Shown piece after piece: positions 34,401 through 41,240 of a DNA stretch of 64,000 nucleotides. The notes below the pieces were generated by a model that was given only the letters and a program-made list of their open reading frames with translations, was not told the origin of the DNA and made no database searches. Made by a program: the position numbers and the translations under genes. The first letter of the stretch is position 1; the number at the start of each line of letters is the position of its first letter. Source of the DNA: an uncultured Oscillospiraceae bacterium (lineage in GTDB: Bacteria; Bacillota; Clostridia; Oscillospirales; Oscillospiraceae); NCBI GenBank assembly GCA_905234625.1, contig CAJOIC010000004.1:1-64000 (forward strand), written 5' to 3'.

Positions 34401-36700
34401 CGTTCGCCCCGGAGATCAAGGCCATGTACCGGTCCCTCCGCTCCACCGGAGCGCTGTCCTACGATCTGGTGGAGACGGCGTTCGAGGAGCACCAGGCCAA
34501 GTGGCCGGAGGCGATCTTCAACGAGGACTCTTGGTTCAAGTACATCGACCCGCTGGTCAACGACGGCACGGACTACCTCGACATGGCGCAGGGCTCCAAG
34601 GCCGAACAGCGTAAATGGTGGCTGTATAACCGCTTCCGGTACATCGACTCGAAGTACAACGCCGGAGACGCTCTGACGGACGTAATCACGCTCCGTGCCT
34701 ACGCCAGAGGCGATATCACGGTCACGCCGTATGCGGACATCTACCCGACGATCAAATACGGCTCTTACCTTGTATCCGAGCGCGGACACAGGAACGTAGC
34801 AACGCTGCTGCCGATGCCTGCCGGTCTGACAACGCTGAACGACACGGAGGTCTACATCTACTCCGCGTCCCAGCTTGCCGGCATCGGGGATATCAGCGCC
34901 CTCAAAGTCGGTCTGGTGGATCTGAGCAACGCCACGAAGCTGCAGAGCCTCAAATGCGGCGATTCCAGCGCAAGCTATACCAACAGCAATATGTACTCGC
35001 TGACGCTGGGAAACAACACGCTGCTCAAGACGATTGACGCGAGAAACTGCACCGGCCTGGGCGATACCACGCAGGAGGGCCACTCCCAGACGGCGGTGGA
35101 TATCTCCGGATGCACCAATATCGAGCATGTGTACTTCGACGGCACGAACATCCGCTCCCTGACATTGCCGGTCGGCGGTATCCTGAAGACGCTGCACCTG
35201 CCGTCCACGGTCACAAACCTCACCGTCCGGAATCAGGCGGCGATCACGGACTTCACGATGCCGTCCTACGCGAACATCACGACGCTGCGCGTAGAGAACA
35301 GCTCCAGCGCGATCCCGGTGCTGAACATCCTTGCGGCGATGCCTGCCAACTCCCGCGTCCGCATCATCGGCTTTACGATGACCGTCAGCACGACCGACGA
35401 TGTGGAGGACTTCTTCGATCGTCTCGACACCATGCGCGGCCTGGACGAGAGCGGCAACAACCTCGACAACCCCGTCGTGTCCGGCACGATCACCGGTCTT
35501 GGCACGATCACCGGCGCGTGGCTCGCGCAGATGAATGCCCGCTATCCGAACGTCACGATCGAGTATCAGCATATCACCAGCAATCTGTACTACTACAACT
35601 ACGACGGGACGGAGCTGCTTTACACCGAATCCATCACAGACGGCGGCGACGGCGCATATGCCGGACAGCCTGCTCGTGCAGCGACTGCGGCGAACACTTA
35701 CACCTTCGCCGGATGGAGCCGGTACACCAATCAGAGTGCGGCGGATGCCACGGCGACACAGAACGTCACGGCTGACCGGAACGTTTACGCGGCCTATACC
35801 GTTCAGGGACAGGTTTACACCGTGCGATTCTACAACGACTCCACGCTGCTCCAGACCGTCTACAGCGTCCCGTATGGAAGCACGGCAACCTACACGGGAG
35901 AAACGCCGGTATCCCCGGACGGCAGCGCTGAGGATTATCCGTTTTTGGGCTGGTCCCCGTCCAACACGAATATTCAAGGCAACACGAAATGTTATGCCGT
36001 GTTCGGAACGCCGCTTGAGATCAAGGAGATCACGGATAGCTGGGATACGATCATTGCCAACGTCGGGAACGGTACGGCTGTGACGAAGTACAAGCCCGGA
36101 AACTACAAGCCGCTTGAGCTTGGCACCGAAGGCACCGTCAATATGCAGATCATCGGAAAGCAGGTTGACAACCTTGCTGACGACAGCGGCACGGCTGCCT
36201 TGACGTGGCTGAGTATCGAAACGCTCAAGACGGCTCACCGTATGAATCCGGCCCGTGCCGGGGAATCCGGCAATTATACGGAAGGCACCGGTACAGTCGG
36301 CGGCTGGGAGAAGTCCGAAATGCGGACCTATCTCAACGACACGATCAAGCCGCTCATTCCGGCCAACGTGCAGGCTGCTATCAAAGCTGTGCATAAGACC
36401 CACCCGGCCTACGACTCTGCCGGTTCTCAGTTTACACAGACGACGGATGATGAAGTGTGGCTGCCGTCCTACAATGAAATGGTTGCGTCCAGCAGCTCCA
36501 CAAATCAGCCGCGCTACAAGACCGTGTTTCCCGACGCTGAGAGCCGTAAGAAGACGGCCATAGGTGCGACAAGCGCCTCTCCGTGGTGGCTGCGGTCCGC
36601 TTCCAACGGCATTAGCTTCTATGTTGTGAACAGCAGCGGCGGCGCCAGCAGCTACTTTCCCAACGAATCCCGCGGGGTGGCGCTTGGCTTCTGTACGTGA
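31442..36700 (+). CDS. Giant phage adhesin/tail fibre: CotH-like, LRR, InlB-type repeats and DGR-like variable tip
   Basis: 1752 aa. Order: attachment segment (1-90), glycine linker (about 94-102), Ig-like repeats (105-370), a LamG/ConA-like domain (about 395-590), a CotH-like domain (about 630-1080) with VQGTSSQYYPRKNYKIKF and WLPYDFDTAIG, leucine-rich-type strands (1120-1300), two Listeria-Bacteroides (InlB B) repeats (about 1390-1530) ending in FLGWSPSN and CYAVF, and a DUF6273/C-type-lectin-like domain (1535-1752) ending in GVALGFCT. It should bind the host cell surface. From about 32.3 kb base use is visibly less GC-rich than in neighbouring phage genes, which suggests transfer of the fibre. 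Confidence 0.85.
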   Translation: MAEKNLASITFPGLGDAYRIPDYSDDIGALTDRQNASETAAGRLRDRVEALEEATSDIAIEPDDLGLEQDPDTGLVYPTYRGVRSENGIPLATGGGGGGGSGNSAVLTVTNTAGWLAKTVSTGASCPVSLTWSSIENGLETGNGTLSVTIDGVVKKTQDVAQGPVTVDVGGYLSAGAQRVKVKISDVYDNAKTITYTVTVAELTLTSSFDTSGVFAADSVIEYTYTPTGAVEKTVHFVVDGTQVGTDVVTTSGRQQTYTLSAMAHGAHSLLVYFTATVDGETVSSNELYYDLIVVNSSSDTPIIASTFRRTTATQFETLQIPYTVYTPNSLTSDVILYANNGQVAALTVDRTEHTWSYRADDTGSLTLTISTGSVVHTATLTVSESDIDVDAETDALALYLTSYGRSNNEADPSIWRDTANNISASLTGFNFVSDGWLLDSDGITVLRVAGDARVTIPYKPFASDLRSTGKTVEIEFATRNILNYDATLVSCMSGGRGFQLTAQKALLASEQSEISTQYKEDEHVRISFVAEKRTENRLLYIYINGIMSGVVQYPDDDDFSQVTPVNISIGSGYCTTDIYCIRVYDNDLTHFQVLDNWIADTQDIGTMLARYEHNNVFDEYGQIVIEKLPSDLPYLVISCAELPQYKGDKKTISGYYVDPNDASKSFSFTGAQADVQGTSSQYYPRKNYKIKFSGGFTMTATGTTSAKFAMNATAIPTKTFTFKADVASSEGANNVELVRLYNSACPYKTPPQEEDARVRQGIDGFPIVIFWDNGSTTAFIGKYNFNNDKGTEEVFGFTEGDESWEIKNNTGSRVLWQSADYSGTDWLNDFEARYPDTDPAYTDSTALAALAAWLVTTDQSAATGNALPSSYTDVDGTVHTVDNAAYRLAKFKTEISDHMELQSALFYYLFTELFLMVDSRAKNAFPSFLGGDKWCWLPYDFDTAIGINNEGALVFDYSLEDTDTTSGGADVFNGQQSVMWINLRQAFAPEIKAMYRSLRSTGALSYDLVETAFEEHQAKWPEAIFNEDSWFKYIDPLVNDGTDYLDMAQGSKAEQRKWWLYNRFRYIDSKYNAGDALTDVITLRAYARGDITVTPYADIYPTIKYGSYLVSERGHRNVATLLPMPAGLTTLNDTEVYIYSASQLAGIGDISALKVGLVDLSNATKLQSLKCGDSSASYTNSNMYSLTLGNNTLLKTIDARNCTGLGDTTQEGHSQTAVDISGCTNIEHVYFDGTNIRSLTLPVGGILKTLHLPSTVTNLTVRNQAAITDFTMPSYANITTLRVENSSSAIPVLNILAAMPANSRVRIIGFTMTVSTTDDVEDFFDRLDTMRGLDESGNNLDNPVVSGTITGLGTITGAWLAQMNARYPNVTIEYQHITSNLYYYNYDGTELLYTESITDGGDGAYAGQPARAATAANTYTFAGWSRYTNQSAADATATQNVTADRNVYAAYTVQGQVYTVRFYNDSTLLQTVYSVPYGSTATYTGETPVSPDGSAEDYPFLGWSPSNTNIQGNTKCYAVFGTPLEIKEITDSWDTIIANVGNGTAVTKYKPGNYKPLELGTEGTVNMQIIGKQVDNLADDSGTAALTWLSIETLKTAHRMNPARAGESGNYTEGTGTVGGWEKSEMRTYLNDTIKPLIPANVQAAIKAVHKTHPAYDSAGSQFTQTTDDEVWLPSYNEMVASSSSTNQPRYKTVFPDAESRKKTAIGATSASPWWLRSASNGISFYVVNSSGGASSYFPNESRGVALGFCT
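36581..36697 (+). other. Candidate DGR variable repeat at the adhesin 3' end
   Basis: After the framework PWWLRS, most codons are NNC or NNT (AAC, AGC, TAC, TTC, GGC, CCC), as expected when adenines of AAC/AAT codons in a template are mutated. The framework end GVALGFC is typical of such tips. No matching template repeat or reverse transcriptase was found in the window. Confidence 0.6.
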
Positions 36701-36724
36701 GTTCCCTATGGAAAGGAGAGGACC

Positions 36725-36979
36725 ATGACAGATCCCGTAGTCGCCGCGCTCATCACCGGGGGCGTATCCCTCGTCGGCACGGTCATCACCGTGCTGGCCA
36801 CCCATCACCGGACCGCCACGGACATGAAGGTATCCCAGGCGGTCATGGACACGAAGATCGACGAGCTGACCCGGGAGGTGCGGTTGCACAACGATTTTGC
36901 CCAGCGCATCCCGGTGCTGCAGGAGCAGATCAAGGTCGCCAACCACCGGATCGACGACCTGGAACACAAACCGGACTGA
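36725..36979 (+). CDS. Holin-associated membrane protein (XhlA/holin-like)
   Basis: 84 aa, with one N-terminal transmembrane helix (VVAALITGGVSLVGTVITVLA, residues 4-24) and a C-terminal coiled coil. This is the layout of small membrane proteins that act with the holin in Gram-positive prophages. AAAGGAGAGG lies before ATG 36725. It is the first lysis-module gene after the adhesin. Confidence 0.75.
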   Translation: MTDPVVAALITGGVSLVGTVITVLATHHRTATDMKVSQAVMDTKIDELTREVRLHNDFAQRIPVLQEQIKVANHRIDDLEHKPD

Positions 36980-36996
36980 CTAGGAGGCACATACAC

Positions 36997-37206
36997 ATGA
37001 ATAAAACGGCAAAGTGGCTCAAGGCCGCGCTTGTCCGCGCGGTGAAGACCGTGGCGCAGACGGCTGTCGCCACCATCGGCACGTCCGCGCTTATGAGCGA
37101 CGTGAACTGGGCGGCGGTACTGTCCGCGTCCATCCTGGCGGGGGCGCTGTCCCTGCTGACCAGCACGGCGGGACTGCCGGAGGTGACGGACGATGCTGAT
37201 CCCTAA
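36997..37206 (+). CDS. Phage holin
   Basis: 69 aa. A basic amphipathic N-terminus (KTAKWLKAALVRAVKTVAQ) is followed by a hydrophobic segment (WAAVLSASILAGALSLLTST) and an acidic tail. Size, position and AGGAGG before ATG 36997 fit a small holin. The track ORF begins upstream in a region that belongs to other genes. Its end overlaps the start of the lysin remnant. Confidence 0.78.
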   Translation: MNKTAKWLKAALVRAVKTVAQTAVATIGTSALMSDVNWAAVLSASILAGALSLLTSTAGLPEVTDDADP

Positions 37207-37922
37207 ATACGCCAACTGCGGCACCCTGGGGGACTGGGCCGAAGAACAACGGCCGGTTCATCCCCTACACGGGGACCGGCCAGCCGGGAGATCTCGTCCT
37301 GTTCGACTTCTCCGGGAACCACAAGACCCGGCAGCATGTCGGAATCCTGAAAAGCGTCTCCGGGAGCGTCCTCACCACCGTCGAGGGGAACACCTCCGTC
37401 ACGTCCAACGACAACGGCGGCGCGGTGATGCTCCGAACGCGGTATGGTTCCCAGGTGGTAGGGTACATCCGGCCCAAGTGGACGGACGCCCAGACCGCGG
37501 CGAAGCTCATCGCCATCGCGGAGGCGGAGATCGGCACCCGGGAGAGCCCGGCGAATTCCAACAGCGTGAAGTACAACACCTGGTTCTACGGCAGGGCCGT
37601 CTCGGGAGACTGGGCGGCCTGGTGCGCGGCCTTCGTGTGCTGGTGCTTCGCGGTGCTGGACGGACAGATCGACACGGGCATCGACTACAAAGCGGAGGTG
37701 AAATACATCATGGTACAGGCAAAGGAGCTCTCCAAGGGCTCTTGCGGCAGCGCGGTGAAGAAGCTGCAGATCCTCTTGAACGGCCTCGGCCACAGCTGCG
37801 GGACCGTGGACGGGGACTTCGGCGCCAAGACCCTGGCGGCGGTGAAGGCCTTCCAGAAGGCGCAGGGGCTTTCCCAGGACGGCGTCGTAGGTGCGAACAC
37901 CTGGGGCAAGCTCCTGAGCTGA
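37193..37922 (+). pseudogene. Endolysin remnant: frameshifted, rearranged CHAP-like parts plus peptidoglycan-binding domain
   Basis: ATG 37193 opens with CGTLGDWA, then the frame is lost near 37235; the expected continuation (KNNGRFIPYTG, GQPGDLVLFDFSGNHK, HVGIL, VEGNTS, YIRP) is in the next frame. After that C-terminal half of a CHAP/amidase domain comes an N-terminal half (AEIGTRESPANSNSVKYNTW, WCAAFVCWCF), the reverse of normal order, and finally an intact peptidoglycan-binding domain (SAVKKLQILLNGLGH ... GANTWGKLL). It looks like a partial duplication followed by deletion. A product from ATG 37425 (165 aa) could still be made but would lack a full catalytic domain. Confidence 0.8.
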
Positions 37923-37932
37923 GCCTGCCTCA

Positions 37933-37978
37933 CAACAGAAAACGTCCCCCTCCTCGGAGGGGGACGCATCTGTTTTCG
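37933..37978 (+). terminator. Terminator at the right end of the phage block
   Basis: CGTCCCCCTC and GAGGGGGACG form the core, AACAGA/TCTGTT the outer stem, followed by TTTTCG. It also separates the island from the convergent secreted-protein gene. Confidence 0.85.
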
Positions 37979-37985
37979 CTTTCTA

Positions 37986-40900
37986 TCAACCGGCGAAGGG
38001 GAGATTCTCGTAGGTCATGGTGCTGCCGTCGGAGAGGGTGTAGACGACGTCCGCCGTGCCGTCGCCGTTGTCGGCGAGGGAGGTGACGAGGTCCTGGTTA
38101 TACAGGCCGCCGTCCTCGTCGAGGCCGGTGTACACATAGCCGCCGTCCTCCGCGAAGATGACGTTGCCCGTGGCGTAGAACTGGTCGGTGACGCCCACCA
38201 TGCCGAAGGAGCAGACCACGATATCGGTGCAGTCCATCTTCACGTCGATCTTTTTGTCGATGTCGAGGTACAGGGTGGAGTTGGACTCATAGGCCAGCAC
38301 GTCGTCGTTCCAGCCGCGGACGGAGCTGAAGCAGTCCCCCGCCACCGCCACGGAGAAGGCTGTGGGGAAGTCGGAGGCGGCGTCCACGTCCACATAAAGG
38401 CTCGCGCCGGTATAGCTGTTGGGACCGCCCACGGAGAAGAGCCTGGTGTCGGCGTCGCCGGACCAGTTCAGGCGGGAATCCACTACGCGGAAGCAGCCCC
38501 GTCCGCCTCTCGTGGCGTTCACGATGGTACCGGAGATGTTCAGGAAGTCGGAATTCACCAGGATGACCTCGCCCACGTCGGAGGTCATGGAGGTCTTGTT
38601 GGAGAAATTCCAGGAGCCGCCGGTCTCTACGGTGGTATTCGTCAGCACCGCCTGGGCGTTGCCGTTGACCTCCCAGCCGGAGAGCTTCGTCACGAAGGTA
38701 TTCACGAAGTGGGCGGAGCAGGTCTCGTCCATGACGGAGCCGCCGGAATTCTCCACCGCCACCACGTCGTTGAAGATAACGGTGCCGGAGCTTGCGTCGG
38801 AGTTGAAGATGCGGCCGCTGTTCATGAGGCTGTCGTTGTCCAGGACCAGCACGCCGTTATAGAAGATGCTGAAGGGGTGGCCGCTGGCGTTGCGCAGGGT
38901 GGCGCCGGTGATGACGGTGGTGGAGGCGCTGCCAGCGTAGACGGAGCCCGCCGCCGTGCCGCCGGTGCCGATGAGGAAGATCCGGCCGTCGTCGTTTTTG
39001 ACGGTGACGGAGGTGCCCTTGTCGGTGACCTGGAGACCGTCGCCGCCGCCGAAGAAGCGGTGGGAATCGTCCCGGATATCGTCGCCGGTGCCGCTGGCCT
39101 GGGCCAGAACGGTGGTGTTTCTGAGCTCGGCCTTCACGCCGTCCCGGATCCAGAGACCGGAGCAGTAGAAGGAGCCCACATCCGCAAGGTCCCAGGTGGT
39201 GCCGGTGGCGAAGGAGGGATAACCGTCCACGCCGGAGATGACCAGGGTGTCGCCCTCCAGGGCCCAGGAGAAGGCCAGCTCCTTATACGACTTCTCCCCC
39301 TGGTACTCGGAGGCGGAGTAGCCCGCCTGATAGTACAGCGTGCCGGTGTCCCCGGCGACCTCGGCCCTGTCGATGACGGCGGTGCCGTCTACCAGGATGA
39401 GGTAATCCCCCACGGGATAGGCGGTGCAGTCCGCCCACTCGGCGGGGTCCACGGTGTCGGCGGCGGAGACGGTGACGGCGGCCATGGTGGTCAGGCCGTA
39501 GTGGTTCGTCTCGGCGGTGTAGTCCGCGACGCCGTGCCGGGCGTAGTAGGTGTCGGTATCAAGGTAGGTGTCCTTGGCGAGAGCGCCGTGCTTCGTGGTG
39601 TTGTAGAGGTACACGTCCTCGGTGTCGTCGTCGGGCAGCTCCTTGGCGGCGTCCGAGGTGCCCTTGAGTATCTGATAATACAGCACCACGGCGTCCCACT
39701 TGGTGACGGGCTCGTCCATGACCGCGTCCAGCTCCAGCGGGAGGCTGTAATACGCGGCGATGGCGGCGGCGTTGCCCTCGCGGCTGACTCCGCCCATGGC
39801 CCGCAGGGCTTCGGCGTCGGCCTCGCCCTTGTCGCTGAGAGCGGACTGGCCGCCGGTGATGGCGTTGTAGATCATGTTGAGGAAGTCGCCGTAGTTTATG
39901 GCCTCGTCGATCTTATAGGGCAGCTGACCCTCCACCCCCAGCTCCGGGCGGTATTTGTACATGCCGGTATCGTCGGTGTTGGAGCCGTCCGGGTCCACCA
40001 CGCTGTCATACCGGAACAGGCCGCCGGAGCGCAGGGCCGGGTTCAGGGCCTGGAACCAGGTGCAGTAGTAGTGGCCCCAGAAGAAGTCGTTGAAGTCCTC
40101 GAAGAGCTTGTTCATGTTGTCCCCGAAGATGCCGGTGACATCGTCGCCCGCGGTGACCTCATAGGTGGTGTTGTTCATCCAGTAGTACCGGAAGAGGTAG
40201 TAGCAGGCCTCCACCCGCAGGAAGCCGTCCCCCACGTGGACGGGGTCCGTGGCGTCGGTGGGGTTCACGTTCACCAGACGGTCGGTGAGGAACGCCTCCC
40301 AGGTGTCGCCGCCGGTGGTGGCGCCGTTATTCAGATACCAGTCCACGGCGGCATACAGCTCGTCGGCATCGTACCCGTAAGCATCGGCTGCCGCGGCGAT
40401 CTCTTCCGCGAAATCCTCCGCGCCGAACAGGTCCATGGCGCCGCCGATGATACCGTCGGCGATGCCCTCGTGGTAGTACACCGCGCCGGGGGTGACGGAG
40501 CCTGCGTCATAGCGGAGCTCATAGCCGTTGTAGTCCACAGCCGCGTTGAGATACGCCTGGGACGCATAGCTCACCGCGTATACCGGCACGGCGGTGAATT
40601 CCGTGGCGCCGTCGCGGAAGAGGACGTAGCCGTAGACGTTCGCCTCCGGGGCCTCGTCGAAGGCGAGGGTCAGGGTCTCCCCGTCGAAGGCGGCGGCGAC
40701 GCCGGGAAGCGGGGTCTCGCAGCTTTTGTCGGTGTAGATGCCCGCCGCCGTTCCTGGCGCGAAGGGCAAAAGGTCGAAGGCGTCCTCCGCGGAGGCGTCG
40801 GTGGTGGCGTAGTAGCCGTAGAGCCGGTAGCTTGCCTCGGTCTCCCCGTCGGCCAGCTCATACACGCCGGAGGCGAAGACGGGACGGTTCTCGTAGCCCC

Positions 40901-41063
40901 CGGAGGCCTCTCCCGAGGCGGAGCCGGAAGCCTCGCCGGAGGCGCTGCCGGAGGTCTCCTCCGAGGCATCTCCGGACGCCTCCCCCGAGGCGAGAGCGCC
41001 CGCGCCCAGCGTCAGGCACAGGCACAGGGCCAGCAGGAGGCTGAGGATGCGTTTTGCGTTCAT
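37986..41063 (-). CDS. Large secreted protein, beta-helix-like, unknown function
   Basis: 1025 aa. A signal peptide (KRILSLLLALCLCLTLGAGALA) is followed by a low-complexity SGEAS/SGSAS tract (about residues 26-55), an alpha/beta-rich region with many Tyr and Asp (to about 560) and a C-terminal half of short beta strands with Asn/Ser/Thr turns (TVLAQASG, VILVNSDFLNISG, TNTTVETGGSWNF), typical of right-handed beta-helix proteins. No cell-wall anchor, S-layer homology or catalytic motif was recognised. I start at ATG 41063 (AAAGGAG upstream); the track ORF is longer. It may be a surface or matrix protein expanded in gut Clostridia. Confidence 0.8.
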   Translation of the reverse strand: MNAKRILSLLLALCLCLTLGAGALASGEASGDASEETSGSASGEASGSASGEASGGYENRPVFASGVYELADGETEASYRLYGYYATTDASAEDAFDLLPFAPGTAAGIYTDKSCETPLPGVAAAFDGETLTLAFDEAPEANVYGYVLFRDGATEFTAVPVYAVSYASQAYLNAAVDYNGYELRYDAGSVTPGAVYYHEGIADGIIGGAMDLFGAEDFAEEIAAAADAYGYDADELYAAVDWYLNNGATTGGDTWEAFLTDRLVNVNPTDATDPVHVGDGFLRVEACYYLFRYYWMNNTTYEVTAGDDVTGIFGDNMNKLFEDFNDFFWGHYYCTWFQALNPALRSGGLFRYDSVVDPDGSNTDDTGMYKYRPELGVEGQLPYKIDEAINYGDFLNMIYNAITGGQSALSDKGEADAEALRAMGGVSREGNAAAIAAYYSLPLELDAVMDEPVTKWDAVVLYYQILKGTSDAAKELPDDDTEDVYLYNTTKHGALAKDTYLDTDTYYARHGVADYTAETNHYGLTTMAAVTVSAADTVDPAEWADCTAYPVGDYLILVDGTAVIDRAEVAGDTGTLYYQAGYSASEYQGEKSYKELAFSWALEGDTLVISGVDGYPSFATGTTWDLADVGSFYCSGLWIRDGVKAELRNTTVLAQASGTGDDIRDDSHRFFGGGDGLQVTDKGTSVTVKNDDGRIFLIGTGGTAAGSVYAGSASTTVITGATLRNASGHPFSIFYNGVLVLDNDSLMNSGRIFNSDASSGTVIFNDVVAVENSGGSVMDETCSAHFVNTFVTKLSGWEVNGNAQAVLTNTTVETGGSWNFSNKTSMTSDVGEVILVNSDFLNISGTIVNATRGGRGCFRVVDSRLNWSGDADTRLFSVGGPNSYTGASLYVDVDAASDFPTAFSVAVAGDCFSSVRGWNDDVLAYESNSTLYLDIDKKIDVKMDCTDIVVCSFGMVGVTDQFYATGNVIFAEDGGYVYTGLDEDGGLYNQDLVTSLADNGDGTADVVYTLSDGSTMTYENLPFAG

Positions 41064-41189
41064 GCGGATTCTCCTTTCCCATGTGGGTTCATCACACCTC
41101 ATTATAGCGTATCTTACAACCGCGCACACCACACATTTAAAACAAATGGTAACAAATATAAACGAAGTGAAATATTCGCCGGAGGACAC

Positions 41190-41232
41190 AAAAACGCCTC
41201 CGCACCGATACAGGCACGGAGGCGTTTTTTGT
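41190..41232 (-). terminator. Terminator after pepV, bidirectional
   Basis: AACGCCTCCG and CGGAGGCGTT around a 14-base loop, with A-tract on one side and T-tract on the other. It lies 9 bp past the pepV stop on the minus strand. Confidence 0.85.
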
Positions 41233-41240
41233 GCTGCGTA

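Larger units (their letters stand above)
17815..37922. mobile_element. Phage-derived island: repressor plus siphophage morphogenesis and lysis genes, no integrase
   Basis: The span from the S24 repressor to the lysin contains a contiguous siphovirus head-tail module in canonical order. I see no integrase, excisionase, replication, recombination or antirepressor genes, no head protease and no direct repeats at the edges that I would call att sites. Three visible signs of decay or domestication are the short TerS, the frameshifted lysin and the missing early genes. GC content matches the host except in the adhesin, which is lower. It may be a remnant prophage or a gene-transfer-agent-like element. 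Confidence 0.85.

Noticed and set aside
40860-41000. Intergenic repeat in the SGEAS tract
   Set aside because: It is a low-complexity coding tract of the secreted protein in frame, not a separate element.
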